This document shows, in pieces, positions 44,311-56,144 of a stretch of 64,000 nucleotides of DNA. The translations under genes and the position numbers were made by a program. Source of the DNA: Cydia pomonella (taxonomy: Eukaryota; Arthropoda; Insecta; Lepidoptera; Tortricidae); assembly GCF_033807575.1 (NCBI RefSeq), contig NC_084720.1, forward strand, positions 14,267,570 to 14,331,569, in the 5' to 3' direction. Position 1 is the stretch's first letter; each line of letters starts with the position of its first letter. Under the pieces are notes generated by a model, which was given only the letters and a program-made list of their open reading frames with translations, was not told where the DNA came from and did not search any database.

Positions 44311-44409
44311 TTGACTCACAAATGTGCCAGGAAGGCAGCCAGCAGAGAAGAATGGCGGCGTGTTGTGAAGCACGCGTCCCCATCCGATGATGACCACGAC
44401 CACTCTGTC
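44311..44409 (+). pseudogene. LINE C-terminal scrap
   Basis: LTHKCARKAASREEWRRVVK then HASPSDDDHDHS resembles the R--WR-VV end of RTE/jockey-like endonuclease-reverse transcriptases. Too short to classify; no RT nearby upstream. Confidence 0.5.
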
Positions 44410-44504
44410 AACAGTGAAACGATTAAGAAGAAGAAGAAGAGTCGACAGTAGTGACGGCGTACTACCGCAAATTGTGGACTTTAAGTACCCCCTTAACATA
44501 TAAA

Positions 44505-44830
44505 GGTAAAACATGGATAAACAAGTTTACTAACGAAAATGTGCTGGAGATTACTCAGCTTCCTAGTATTAACGCGCTGCTCAAACAGAGGCGCTTGCGG
44601 TGGCTACGGCATGTGCAGCACATGGACAGTGATCGTTTGCCCAGACAGACCATGCTGAGAAAAACTGCATTAGGCAAGCGGAACGTGGGACTGCGTAAAG
44701 CGCGACATGGTTGCGTTTAATATCAACTGTGACTCATGGGAAGAAATAGCAACAAACCAATGATAGGTCCTGGCCGTCCTGGTTTCAAGACTAAGCCCGA
44801 GAATGGGCAATAAAACACATGCGCGATGAG
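44505..44830 (+). pseudogene. LINE C-terminal pseudogene
   Basis: INKFTNENVLEITQLPSINA then LLKQRRLRWLRHVQHM and LGKRNVG match the typical TN--VL---LPS----L-QRRLRW-GHV-RM segment at LINE C-termini. A deletion and frameshift follow, then RDMVAFNINCDSWEEIATN and a stop. Broken relic on the plus strand, next to but distinct from the scrap at 44311. Confidence 0.75.
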
Positions 44831-45381
44831 GGTCGCCTCGGTGCGCCTCATTTTACTAGTCATAAATGTGGGTGAGTATGCCGTTCATGAAACGGGTTAT
44901 ATAGCCACGAGCGACGCTGTCGTTAGATCATAGATGGTGCTTAAATCATCTGTAAAGATGTACAAGGCCTGATGATGATGAGGAAGAAAACATAAAAATA
45001 ATAACTGGACGCACAGAATATTCCATCCGCAAACGGTATCCTAGTTTACAATACCAGCTTAAATTCGAAATGGCTTATGTATCTTGAAGCCGCAGTACGC
45101 TTACATTATTTTGGTTTTGTTGAAGTATTACAGATGAGGCAGTTTGATTTACTAATGCATTTGGGTGCATCAATGGGATTTATTTGCAATACCAACGAGT
45201 CTATCGCTTGAACAGCTTTAGTTATATTTATGGGGCTTTTGCGGGATGCCTTTGCGTGAATGACTTGACCATTAGCAAGATTACATTCGGAACTCGGTCT
45301 ATCGAGGTACAATTATATGCGTATTTCTTTTGTTTATGGTTTCGCCCACAGGGAAAATTGTCATTCTCGGGACTAAGGTAA

Positions 45382-45483
45382 AGGGGCCCATTGATTATCA
45401 GTTCGCCGGACGATATCGGCCTGTCAGTTATTCGCGATTGTCAGCTTTTGCAAATAACTGACAGGCCGATATCGTGGGCCCCT
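45382..45483. mobile_element. PIF/Harbinger-type MITE, 102 bp
   Basis: Ends AGGGGCCCA and TGGGCCCCT with TAA on both sides (45379-45381, 45484-45486). The inner arms CGATATCGGCCTGTCAGTTA and TAACTGACAGGCCGATATCG are perfect inverse complements. A 3-bp TWA duplication is the PIF/Harbinger signature; superfamily inferred from that. Confidence 0.8.
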
Positions 45484-46089
45484 TAAAGGCAATTGTAGGC
45501 AGCGCAAAGCGCAACGTGAATTTTGATTTACATATATTTCCTCTACTGAAAAGTGCTCCGTCTGTTTACCATTAATGAGTCGTGTTATTTGTAATTTTGT
45601 TTATATCAATGACGACCAAATAACTATCGTTCGTGATTTCTAGGTTTCTCAGTTGGTAATACATATAGGTATAGATATACATACGCCTACATCAAGCTTG
45701 GCATTTGCCATAGTAAGTATAGTAAGTTAACGACATCATCTGGGACGTCTCGATTTCTCGAGCCAATTATACGCGTACTATTTTATAGCCAGCTGTTGCG
45801 TCAATGAAACATCTTGATCGCAAGTTTGCTTGTGGTAAGGACATTGCTTATATTTGCTGGACATTGCTGTTAATAGGAATACCAGAAACCCAGTCAAAAG
45901 GCATACCCAGACAGACTTTGAAAGTCCCTGACTAATGTGTAGGACTTACTCTACTTACTTCCCCTAAACGTGTAGATGGATTCGCAAAGACAATTTTACT
46001 GCCTAGCGCAAAATTTACGGCTCTGTGTTTCAAATAGGTATAGTAAAATAATAAATTAAGAAAGGTATCTTGATTAATCTGTATTCTTA

Positions 46090-46235
46090 CCATGAAATTA
46101 CCGCGGCCGTAAACGTTAGCGTCCGACTAACTTACTTTCTATGCATCTCGCTCGTACTGGCATATTGGTGCGAGCGAGATGTATACAAAGTAAGTTACGC
46201 AGACGCTAGCGATTACTGCCGCGGCAAACTCTTGG
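46090..46235. mobile_element. TA-flanked MITE with CCGCGG arms, 146 bp
   Basis: Arms CCATGAAATTACCGCGG and CCGCGGCAAACTCTTGG, then GTTAGCGTC/GACGCTAGC, AACTTACTTT/AAAGTAAGTT and CATCTCGCTCG/CGAGCGAGATG. TA at 46088-46089 and 46236-46237. Related sequence at 59506-59613. Confidence 0.82.
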
Positions 46236-46949
46236 TATGGGTACTGTATTATTAAAGCCAAGCTAAGCAATGAGGCGAGAAGCGACTACCTACTTTGTTC
46301 TTCAATTATTGATTGTTACACATTTTGATGAAGCCATAAACTAATTAGAAGTAACCTGCGAAGTATAAAAGCGAAGGAATGTCACGTGGCCAGGAAAACC
46401 GAGAAATTCCGACACATATTAGTAAGATTTTTATTTCCATTCCGTTACCATTTTTCACTTTGTATGACGGTGACAGATGAAGATGGAAGAAAGGAAAAAT
46501 GTACCTTTACAAATTTTGGGAACACTTTTTATCTCTTAGTGGGATCAAAAGAGCTCGTGATTCAAAGTAGTAATATATAATGACATAAACCTTTCTAAAT
46601 TAAAAAATAGTGGAGTGTACAAATAGCAACACTCCTGTCCATCAGTGGACCTAATGCCTTTTGTAATAAGGTCCATCGAAGAACAGTTAACTGTGTGGGC
46701 AATGGTACAACTTAAAATAAAATAGCCTTGAGGGTAAACGTGTACAACACAAGTAAATGTTTGGGTAAAGTTTTACCCGGTATACGAAACGTGTAAACAG
46801 GGTACCTACCTTGAAGTTTTAACAACGAGCGCTACAGGTGTGCACGTAGTTAAATAAGCTGTTGGTCAAAAACCTAAGCAAGAGGAAAATAACCACTTGG
46901 TAAAAGTAAAAGGGGGCCTAGCCAAGTGACAATCGCCAAACAAAAAGTA

Positions 46950-47172
46950 AAAAAACCGGACAAGTGCGAGTCGGACTCGCCCACCGAGGGTTCCGTACTT
47001 TTAGTATTTTTTGTTATAGCGGCAACAGAAACACGTCATCTGTGAAAATTCCAACCGTCTAGCTATTACGGTTCATGAGATCAGATACAGCCTGGTGACA
47101 GATGGACGGACGGACAGCGGAGTCTTAGTAATAGGGTCCCGTTTCACCCTTTGGGTACGGAACCCTAAAAAG
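46950..47172 (+). repeat. Interspersed repeat, short form
   Basis: AAAAACCGGACAAGTGCGAG, the GCGAGTCGGACTCGC palindrome, GGGTTCCGTACTT, TTGTTATAGCGGCAACAGAA, CAGCCTGGTGACAGATGGAC and end GGGTACGGAACCCTAAAA. Internally shorter than 6712-6985. Confidence 0.8.
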
Positions 47173-47563
47173 TATTGGGATAACAGAAGCTACGAAATGT
47201 AACCTGATTATTTTCATACAATTTATAAGTTTCTATTGCTATTTCTATCACCGATTGTAATTTTTGCCAGGCACCCAGGTAATTAAAACATGTCAATTTC
47301 ACTTGGAAATTAAATAAATTTAATCGCTATGTAGAATAGGGTTGCTAAATAGCACAGAGAACGCTAACTGCCGTTTGGAAAACTGTTTACTTGTAGAGTA
47401 ATGGAGTGGAAATAAATTATTATGTAATGCTTCGATTTAACGCAAAACTAATTAATTATACTAGCGCGAAACGATTAATGTTCCCCGTTGCGTTGTTTAT
47501 CTACGATTCTACGGGTTCAGTTTTAAACAGGCCATAGAGGTGTGGTCCTATTAATGTACTGTA

Positions 47564-47644
47564 CAGTCGAGTTCATAAATATGTTTACCTTATTGCAAAG
47601 GATCGAGTGTATGTATAATGTATACATATTTATGAACTCGACTG
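47564..47644. mobile_element. Tiny TA-flanked MITE, 81 bp
   Basis: CAGTCGAGTTCATAAATATG and CATATTTATGAACTCGACTG are perfect inverse complements, flanked by TA at 47562-47563 and 47645-47646. One of four CAGTC-ended TA elements in the window. Confidence 0.88.
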
Positions 47645-48151
47645 TACGATATACCTGATAGAGGTTAATGTACTTATACCTATATAGTTTTATTTAGTTT
47701 GACTCTCTCAGTATCCTGTATAATGAATTGTAATTCAACGATGCCAGGGATTATTCTAGATCTCATTTGCAATGAAGTATTTTTAAGTTTATTTTATTTA
47801 TGCTTTAGCTTTATTTTTAGTATTATTAATTAATTTAGTATCTAATATCTTTTCGTATTTCAAACTGTTTATTTTTACAAGTGTTCTTCTTGTCCCGTAG
47901 TTTATCTTGTACCCCACCTAACCTTATTTGCGTTTCTAGTATTTCTAAAAAAACCGCCGGTCGTCGTAAAGCTTCTAATTGTGGAAAAATTACTTACATT
48001 TGCGTAGTAAAAACACATTTTTCCTATAGCCAATGAACAATTGGTAGCTTGAAACTTGAAATACAAAAACCTGTCAAACTAAATTAATATACGAGCCACA
48101 ATTCTTTTTATTTAGAAATTACCTCTCAAAGATATCCGTGCGAGCGAAATA

Positions 48152-48292
48152 ATCGCCATCAGATATATCGTAACGGCCCAAGTGCTCAAAAAGATCTGAA
48201 CATGCACTTTAAAGTTTAAAGTCTTGATAATAGAGGCTTTGTTCAGATATATGTGAACACCATGGCCGCTCTGATATATCTGATAGCGACTG
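48152..48292. mobile_element. CAGTCGCCATCAGATATATC MITE, copy 1
   Basis: Arms TCGCCATCAGATATATC and GATATATCTGATAGCGACTG with TA flanks (48150-48151, 48293-48294). The left tip is eroded by a few bases. Inner arms carry GGCCCAAGTGCTCA and TGAACACCATGGCC. Second copy at 49057. Confidence 0.8.
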
Positions 48293-48881
48293 TATCAAGT
48301 CACGTTGCATTCTAAATGCATCTCGCAATTCAAAAACTGTAAAATGACATAGTCGGATCGAAAATGGCTTGCTTTGTGGAATTCAAACCAGTGCTTGTGA
48401 AAATAGGATTTGAAATTGAACAAATAGGAAAGTGCTAAAAGCATTGCTGAGGTGGCCATTTGATTCGATGTCATTCCTTATTCTTGCTGCTGACAGAGTA
48501 AACTTGGGAGGTACGTGCCTCTGGGGGATTTCAAGAAATAAAATTTGAGTAGTGGTTTGGCTTTTATTACATAGATAAATTGTAAAAACCATAACATATC
48601 AGGATCAACCAACTAATAATTATATTGGATTTTTTAAAGCAAGACTTTTGGCGTAAATTTTTTGTACTTGTATTAAATAGTAAATAAGTGAGTGGGTCAA
48701 CTTTAGCCTGTTATCGGAGACCACGAGGGATCACCGTCCTCGAAACGTCGGAGGTAATCTTAAAGTTTGCAAATAATACGCGATCAAGTAAATAATGTGT
48801 TAAATTAATATGATTGATGCAAGAGTATTTATGTAACATTATGGAGCCGCTTATACTGAAATAAATCCGACTTGTCTGTAA

Positions 48882-48958
48882 AAAAAGGCGCGAAATTCCA
48901 ATTGTCTATGGGCGACCAACCCTTCGCCCCTATATTTTTTAGTTTGCCGCCTTTTTCT
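48882..48958. mobile_element. Short inverted-repeat element (AAAAAGGCG)
   Basis: AAAAAAGGCGCGAAATTC and AGTTTGCCGCCTTTTTC are imperfect inverse ends, with GGGCGACC/CTTCGCCC inside. About 77 bp; MITE-like. Confidence 0.5.
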
Positions 48959-49056
48959 ACTGACACACTGGCTGTGCCAGAGTTATTAAAAGTATGTAGT
49001 TTAAAGTTTAAAGTAGGTACAAAATGTTTACGATAATGCGGTAACCTTATGAAGTA

Positions 49057-49191
49057 GAGTCGCCATCAGATATATCGGAGCGGCCGAGGTGCTCAAAAAT
49101 ATCTGCACACGCACTCTAACGCTTTGACAATAGAGGGGTGTTCAGATATTTGTGAGCACCTTGGCCGCTCCGATATATCTGATGGCGACTG
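49057..49191. mobile_element. CAGTCGCCATCAGATATATC MITE, copy 2
   Basis: 135 bp, TA at 49055-49056 and 49192-49193. Arms GAGTCGCCATCAGATATATC and GATATATCTGATGGCGACT plus G, then GGAGCGGCC/GGCCGCTCC and GGTGCTCA/TGAGCACC. Better preserved than the copy 0.9 kb upstream. Confidence 0.85.
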
Positions 49192-50094
49192 TACACGCCT
49201 ACCACTGTTTGTTTACTATATCTAAGTCTGTATCATAGGGGTGCTTAATAACAGTTGTCTTTTTAAATCTTTACTAAATAATATCTAAATACGTACATAG
49301 CTATATTTCCACTTCACCTGATGCCGGTAATATCGGCACAATGGATGCTCAAGAGGCAGTCGCGAGCCCTCAGGGTGCTCCATCGAACCCCCGCGAGACT
49401 TCCGAGTTCGAGCCATCTTCACTTGCTAAATCTAGGTGACACGTTTACATCGGATGTGAAACCATTCTTAAGTAATATTAATTTAATACTGAAAGAAATT
49501 TGTATTAGATTATTCCATTCTTACACATTAGTAGTTTCCATACATTGCGGTATCAATTTCTCATTAGATTATTGTTGTGAAAGAGATCACTTTGTAAAAG
49601 ATCGGCTTTATCGAACGAATATATTTCTAGGTTAAGTGTAAGTAAAACCACTAACAACAGTTATATCGATAGGTCGGAAAGGAATTCAGAGTATTAGCAA
49701 ATCAAATGATGAAACATTAAATTGACCATTTCAAACCCTGTCAATTTAATGGTTCCTTTTAATTTCATAAATATATCAAGTCAAGTAAAAAAAATAGTTT
49801 GATTACTTAGCTGTTTTTGTCGTAGTTTTGAGCTATTTTGTATCATGGGTCATCTAGGGAGCATGTTAGTAAATCGTGATATAAAATGTATGCTACTATT
49901 TTTCCCTGGCTGATAAGACAGATACAACAACAAGAAATAGTGAACCGTCGAGATACGAGTACAATAGAATTTCAGTTAGTAATACCTAGTACTAGTATAC
50001 TACAAAATAGGTCTAATCCATTATACCCGTATCGGCCCACTAGTAGTTAATGCTAACCGGACCAGGCAAACATTCACGCTTGTGACGTTGATAG

Positions 50095-51216
50095 TAGACA
50101 TGTGTAAGTAATGCGCGTAACATCACAAACGAGATATCACTCAAACGCGTAATGTTGCATTACGCATCACTCCGAGAAACCAAGCATTACTTCAAACATA
50201 ACTCGAGCATATGACTGGCCGAAGCGCGCGTAAACTCGTAAAGCATCAATATAGATTGACGCGCCGGTAGTCGGTACGAAAGGTCCGTTCAAGTAGAAAC
50301 CGCGTAATGTATAATGAGCAATGAGACGTGATGGTGTGATGTGTGATGTTTGTTTGCCATGCTATCATTACTTTGCTATCCCGCTCGCACCCGCACTCAC
50401 TGCTCGCTCGCTCTCATTCCGGAATGCTTTCGGAACACTTCGGATCGGTCCGCTCGGCCGGTCGGTAGCAGTCGCATTTGAGTTATTGCAAATTTCATTA
50501 AATTGATACGATAACGGATTTTTGCACCTGCAATCGATTTAAAACTGTAATGCGTTAACATAGAGCTTATAATGTTTTTAGTATTTTACCTATAAGGATG
50601 CGGCTAAATGATAATTCGCTTGCGAGTTTGAATTTGACGAACAAAAACGTATTTACTGTTTATTATTGTTGTGAAATGTTTGGTTTGGTTGACTTTCGCG
50701 GCAAACTAAATTAAGCACGAGTGAAGTTACTTATTTATCTTTAATTTAATAGTGAGCTAGTGTTTACAGTACATTCTCGTATCAGTATCATATCATAATT
50801 TTATTGATATACCCAAATAAAAATACTACTACGTGACTCTCGATGGCGTTATCTCATTAATTAACAGATATTTTCTTTTCTTTTTTATCTATGATGCATA
50901 TTTTACGACTATAAAAATAAAAACATTAACAAAAACGATCTATCACATGGCGGTGACAAAACGCAATGCGTAATAGATCGACGCGCCGATATGATACGCC
51001 CTAGAGTCCTAACACTCGCTGCGTAATGTAGTTAGTACTGTGATGACTGTGATGAGTGTGATGTTGCCATCACGCGCGCGCCCGCGCGCTGTATTCGTTC
51101 GGGTAAATGTTTCGTTTCGAGTGATAAGTGATGTGATATCTCAGTGTAACATTACGTTTTCGAAAAAGTGATGTGATATAGCATTACTTTTTGAAGCACT
51201 GTTTCGCGCATGTCTA
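50095..51216. mobile_element. hAT-type non-autonomous element, 1.12 kb
   Basis: Ends TAGACATG and CATGTCTA are perfect inverse complements, flanked by an exact 8-bp duplication GTTGATAG (50087-50094 and 51217-51224). An 8-bp duplication with short TIRs is the hAT signature. The interior is rich in short ATCAC/GTGAT and CATTAC/GTAATG words in both orientations, as expected for subterminal transposase-binding repeats. It also has two related sub-regions, each with GACGCGCCG, GCGTAATG and GTGTGATG-TT (about 50255-50400 and 50975-51085). CpG-rich patches are present. No transposase ORF. Confidence 0.85.
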
Positions 51217-51299
51217 GTTGATAGTGTACAAAATGTGGGAATTAGTAGGCCCTGCCAGTTGCCATTGGTTTAATACTCATTACCATTATTAATTCATTC

Positions 51300-51643
51300 C
51301 AAGGCTCGGAAACCGGTTAAACTTCCAAACCGTCATCATATACTTACTTCGCGCAAAACCTTTTAATTTCGCTTTCGCTCGAAAGCCCGTTATTTTTAAA
51401 CCGGTTCTAATGAGAACAGTTCTTGACAAATCCGGTTTTGAACAATAAAAATCGGTTTCTGCCTATGTCGGTGTCTATGTTTACGTGACACACCAGGCCG
51501 ACCGGCCGTTGCGTCATTCGTCGAACAAACCGGTTTTTTAGGTTACAATAAAGTTCTTAAAACGTTCGCGTTCTTATAAAAGTTCGGAGGAAAATCGAAA
51601 CAAATCGATATTTACCGGTATTTTAAACCTGTTCCGAGCCTTG
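51300..51643. mobile_element. hAT-type MITE, 344 bp
   Basis: Ends CAAGGCTCGGAAACCGGTT and AACCTGTTCCGAGCCTTG are inverse complements with few mismatches, flanked by an exact 8-bp duplication ATTCATTC (51292-51299, 51644-51651). AACCGGTT-type words recur inside. Starts only 76 bp from the right duplication of the larger hAT element. No coding sequence. Confidence 0.88.
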
Positions 51644-51654
51644 ATTCATTCATA

Positions 51655-54207
51655 ATTTCTCAGCTCACTGTACGCAATGACTTGCCTCATAAGTTCCTTT
51701 TTTGTCAATTTTGCTGCGCGATGCGTCAACTGTTTTAGAGCAGCGGTGTGGCCGATCTTTTATGCAGTGTCAAATTGAATAGGTACTAAAACGCAATATG
51801 AATATGCAGTAAAAACCTGTTGAACGGCAATCAGCGTCAGCATTGATAAGTAGCGGATAGAACTACGCGTCAAAAGCTGCCATTCTCGAATACTTTTAAA
51901 AATAGTATTATGTAAAACAATAAGGATGTAATAGATAGTTTTAAAAGTGAACTGTAGACATATTTATATTTGTAAAGTTATTAAAATGCGGCAGATAGTT
52001 TTGTTGACAGACTGCACTTCGTTGACGCAAGCCGCTCGAGCCAGCAAACTATATTCTCTTCAGAAAGCATGAAAAGCGCCGTTAATTAAATCTCTTACTG
52101 AAATTAGCTGCGAAGCGAAGAGGCTGGTTAGCTTCGTTACAGGTTTTTATCTATTTTTAAAATGGCGCCGTCGGAGGTAACAGCACAGATTGAAAAGAGG
52201 ACATTTTTAAAATGTTTCAATGGGCAGATTCAAGGCATACCTACTATGTATATTTAAACTGGGCAAAAAAAAAATTCAACCGAAATCGGATTTTTTACCG
52301 AACCTGCGGCCCGACGTTACCAAAAACACAATTTCGGAGCGGCAGAAAAGATCGGCAGTTTTTTGGCCGAAATGTGATTTTTATGCCGAAACCAAAACTT
52401 TAATCGGACTCTAATAATAATATTATAAGTAGTAGATTGTTTTACTCTCTAAATACCATGACTTTATGCTAACACTTCATTAAAATGTATTTTTTATGCA
52501 TATCAATGTCAATTTAACTAACGCTAATAGTTTACATGTAATGCCTTCACACATATATTTTAATATTATTTTCAATTTTCATTCAGCAACCTAAATTAGC
52601 CATGTCGAAAGCGACCTTTATTATGCTATGTACGGCACAGCGCGTCGAAATTTCTAACGGTCGGTTGTCGTAAACCAATTTAAATTTACTTTATTTTCAG
52701 TTAATAGCATAATAGATACGCTTAAAATGACAAGCACATAACGAACAGTAATCTAAACATAATTCCAGAATATACTATTGTATTTTAGGTATTTTAAATA
52801 AGTACAAAATTGTCATTACATTTTAGCAGGTAAGTTGCGATTTCTCACATTAAACCGAAGTGCAAAAACTATAATATTATATTATAATTAATTTAATATT
52901 ATATTATTTATTACTGAGTCGGTGTGGTGATTGGGAGGGATAAATAGGGCAAAGCCTCATGGTTAGGTTAGGTTAGTTTGTAGTTGATTAACGTAGATAA
53001 TAAGATAGATATTAAGATTTTTTACTAAAATTGCTATGGATTTTTAATGGTCCGAAACAAACACTTTTTTTTTAAATACGTATAAGTAGTTAAAGTAATT
53101 TATACTAATACGGTGGCCATAGAACATTATTAATTCAGCCTATACAAGTATACACGCCCCACTGGCCTCCTCTCATGCGAGAGAGAGCTTGGGCTATAGT
53201 CCCCACGCTGGCCTGATGCTGGTTGGAGACTTCGCATAAATACACCTTTGAATTTCTTCTAATAGATAAAATGATAACCGTACATAAATTACGAAAAACT
53301 CATTCGCATGAACGAGCTAGGAGTTCACCTGCGGCCTCCGTATTGAAAGTCGGACGTGATATCCAGTTATCCACACGACTACCAGCACTTCGAATGCCAT
53401 GGATCATTTTTTTTTTTAAGTTCTGAAGTATTGTAAATACCAGAATATATAGTTTCCTCAATATTTGTACGGTCGCACAGCCATCGCCACGTCCTTTCCA
53501 CTCTCGGCTCCTTGTTGCGTTGGCAAGTTAGCACCAAGCTAGTTACCTTAACAAGCAGGTGAATACTCCAAAAGCCTTATATCAACTTGAGCTCATGTTG
53601 ACATTGAACTTAATTACAAGCACTTTAGAATTTAATTTGGAGTCAGTGTCGTGAGTATAGGCTGTTTGGAAACGATGTTTCTCAAAACAGGCGATGTCTT
53701 ATATCAGTACTAGGCTTACGTTCAAATGAACCTTATTAGTAGCGTGTTAAAGTTGAATTTGGAGTTAGTGTCGTCACAAGATAAAGCCTTTTGAAAGTAC
53801 ATGCCACATTTGGTTAACTAGTCTGGTCTTGGAAGCTCTAATGGCTAATGGATGTTGCTGCTTGCAAAGCAGTAACAGCCAAGCATTGCAAGCATTGCAA
53901 ACAAATCAGCATTGCAAGGTTATTTTAATGACGTAAAGATGAATTTGAACATCTTACTATTTCCCAAAGAACCCCTTTGTGAGTCATTTTGGGACATATT
54001 TAAGGGGTGTCCGGTAAAGTCGAAATATTTTCTTAGACCACCCTGTTTCATATGTTGTAGTTATTATGGTGTAAATAGAATATACTTACTTCTACTTATA
54101 ATTAAAGCAGCGCATCCCAATTATGTATAATCTGGAACAAAAGAATCAAACTGTTAGTATATTATACAACTTGGCGAATTTTGTTTTGTTACTAAGTACT
54201 GGGTGCT
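51655..54207. other. No gene recognised
   Basis: A patch at 52255-52400 is rich in CCGAAA/TTTCGG words and may be a decayed repeat. Near 53840-53920 AGCATTGC is repeated several times. No coding support. Confidence 0.4.
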
Positions 54208-54209
54208 TA

Positions 54210-54336
54210 GCCAACATGCCAATAGTTAACGCTCCGTGGCGTAGTCATCTATCTCTATCACTCTTCCATATTAGTGCGACAGTGACATGCAGTTGCGTTT
54301 CGTTCGCTACGGAGCGTTAACGATTTACACGTTGGC
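54210..54336. mobile_element. TA-flanked MITE, 127 bp
   Basis: Arms GCCAACATGCCAATAGTTAA then CGCTCCG, and CGGAGCG then TTAACGATTTACACGTTGGC. TA at 54208-54209 and 54337-54338. Non-coding. Confidence 0.8.
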
Positions 54337-55648
54337 TACGTACTCTGGACTAAAACTTTATGAGTACCGACACTACCAACGTTCTACGTATTTTATTGAA
54401 AATTCCAAAAAAAAAATTTGCAAATAGGTCAAGGTACTAAAAACGGAGAATTTCTTTATTATTTAATTTAAGAAGAAGCCTTTGCAATATATCATACATA
54501 CAATCGAAATCTTGCGTCCGTCCATTTCAAATTGTCAGCGTCATATTTTTCCATCGACATGAAAGTGGCCGATCTATTTATCTCTGTCAGTCGCGAATGA
54601 ACAAAGACCAATAAGAAAGCCCGGCGGTCATTAACCGAAATTATGCCGGAGCCTGAATGATGGCAACACTGCACAATTTATGAGAAACCATTTTTTTCTT
54701 TCTCATTGAGTGTCGAGATTTTTTTAAGGTGAAATTTTGTTAATGTTTCAATTATTTAGGAATTTTATCGCAGCTTCGCCCCGAGAGGAGTTTGTTATTC
54801 CTACCAAAGATAATAATATATCATTATAAAGATAATATTTTAAAAACTCATTAAATATATTATATTGATTAAGATGTGTAAAATGTAAGACAATTTCGTA
54901 CTTCAAATTTGACAGGTAAACAAGAAGGCGCTGTACAGCTCCATATATTATATGGAGCTGATTATTAATCTGTTTGGATTTCAAACTAAGGGACACATTT
55001 TTTTTTCTTAGACTATACCTCTCTATTAAAATCTTTTTGTACCTACTGTAGATACTCGTGTGGAAAAATGATTGTTTGAAGCTGGTACGCTTAAGATACT
55101 AACCGCCGTCGCAGTAGGCAGAATCACTCTCAAATTTCTACCTAGTATCTACTAGCTACAGCTTTAGTAGATTTGAACCTTTATGCGGTTTACATGCACA
55201 TCCGATAAATGTCAAATACAAACACGCAAACCATTGCCACAATTGTAAATTGTAATTGTGTTGGTTTTTAGTGTAATATATGTATGATTATCCTATAAAT
55301 TTTGTATGTATTTATATCCTCTACTTTCTGGTACATGTTGCTGAATTGTCACCCTCTCCTCTCATTTACTCAAAGGTTAACTGGAAGGTATCTCTTAATT
55401 GTTCACCTTTGTCCTTAGCTTTTCCTAATTGTAAGTTAATTTTATTTGGTGTTTTTGTACCATAAAGTGTTTATTACCACCACAATTACTTATTATAATA
55501 CAATTGGTTATTTTAAGCACAAAATGTTATGCACAAGGATAAAATCATTGCTCTAAATAAAGGTTCGTAGATATACTGATTCTAGGATTATGCGGTTGAT
55601 CTTCCTCACCGCTACCAGTAGCGCGTCCTTTTGTGGCCAAGACCATCT

Positions 55649-55800
55649 GGACGCCCTAGGTACCGCTGGAGAGACGAAGTGCAAAAAAACCTTACCTTAG
55701 CGAACTCGGCGCCGTCGACTGGGCAGAGGAGCATGGCGGTCTTTGGTATCGGAGGCCAAGATCGGCTTCAAGTCCCTGCACCGCAGCAGTAAGTAAGATA
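55649..55800 (+). pseudogene. LINE C-terminal fragment
   Basis: GRPRYRWRDEVQKNLTLA in one frame and SELGAVDWAEEHG in the next match the GRP--RW-D-V...ELG-DW--- end of insect LINE ORF2, separated by a frameshift. Followed closely by another interspersed repeat. Family not resolved. Confidence 0.7.
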
Positions 55801-55815
55801 TACCGATTCCAACTC

Positions 55816-56141
55816 TAAAAATCGGCCAAGAGCATGTCGGTCTGCATGCTCAGCGTTAGGGTTTTAAATTTAAATTATTTTTTCTTATGGAGCGATAGTT
55901 CCGAAAATATTCACTTTATCAATTTTTTTTCGTTGATGACCCCTATCCGTATAAACCTAGGTACCCGCCGACACTCTACGCCATAGGGTTGAAACGAAAA
56001 TAATTTCATCCCCACTTTAAGTGTATTTAACCACTTTGTCGGCATGATTGCTTTCTAGATCGCGGAGCAACGCCGCAGAGGGACAAACAGACACACGCAC
56101 ATGGCGAAACCTCACAGTTGTTGACTACGGAACCCTAAAAA
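55816..56141 (+). repeat. Interspersed repeat, diverged copy
   Basis: AAAAATCGGCCAAGAGCATG at the start, GAGCGATAGTTCCGAAAATA, CACTCTACGCCATAGGGTTG, ACAGACACACGCACATGG and end GACTACGGAACCCTAAAAA. It resembles the sub-family of the split copy at 531-6367, with several deletions. Confidence 0.75.
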
Positions 56142-56144
56142 CAT

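Noticed and set aside
49321..49635. Possible host exon in a GC-rich patch (alternative frame reading DAGNIGTMDAQEAVASPQG)
   Set aside because: Coding-like composition is brief, there is no convincing acceptor site, the two overlapping frames are both open, and nothing was recognised.
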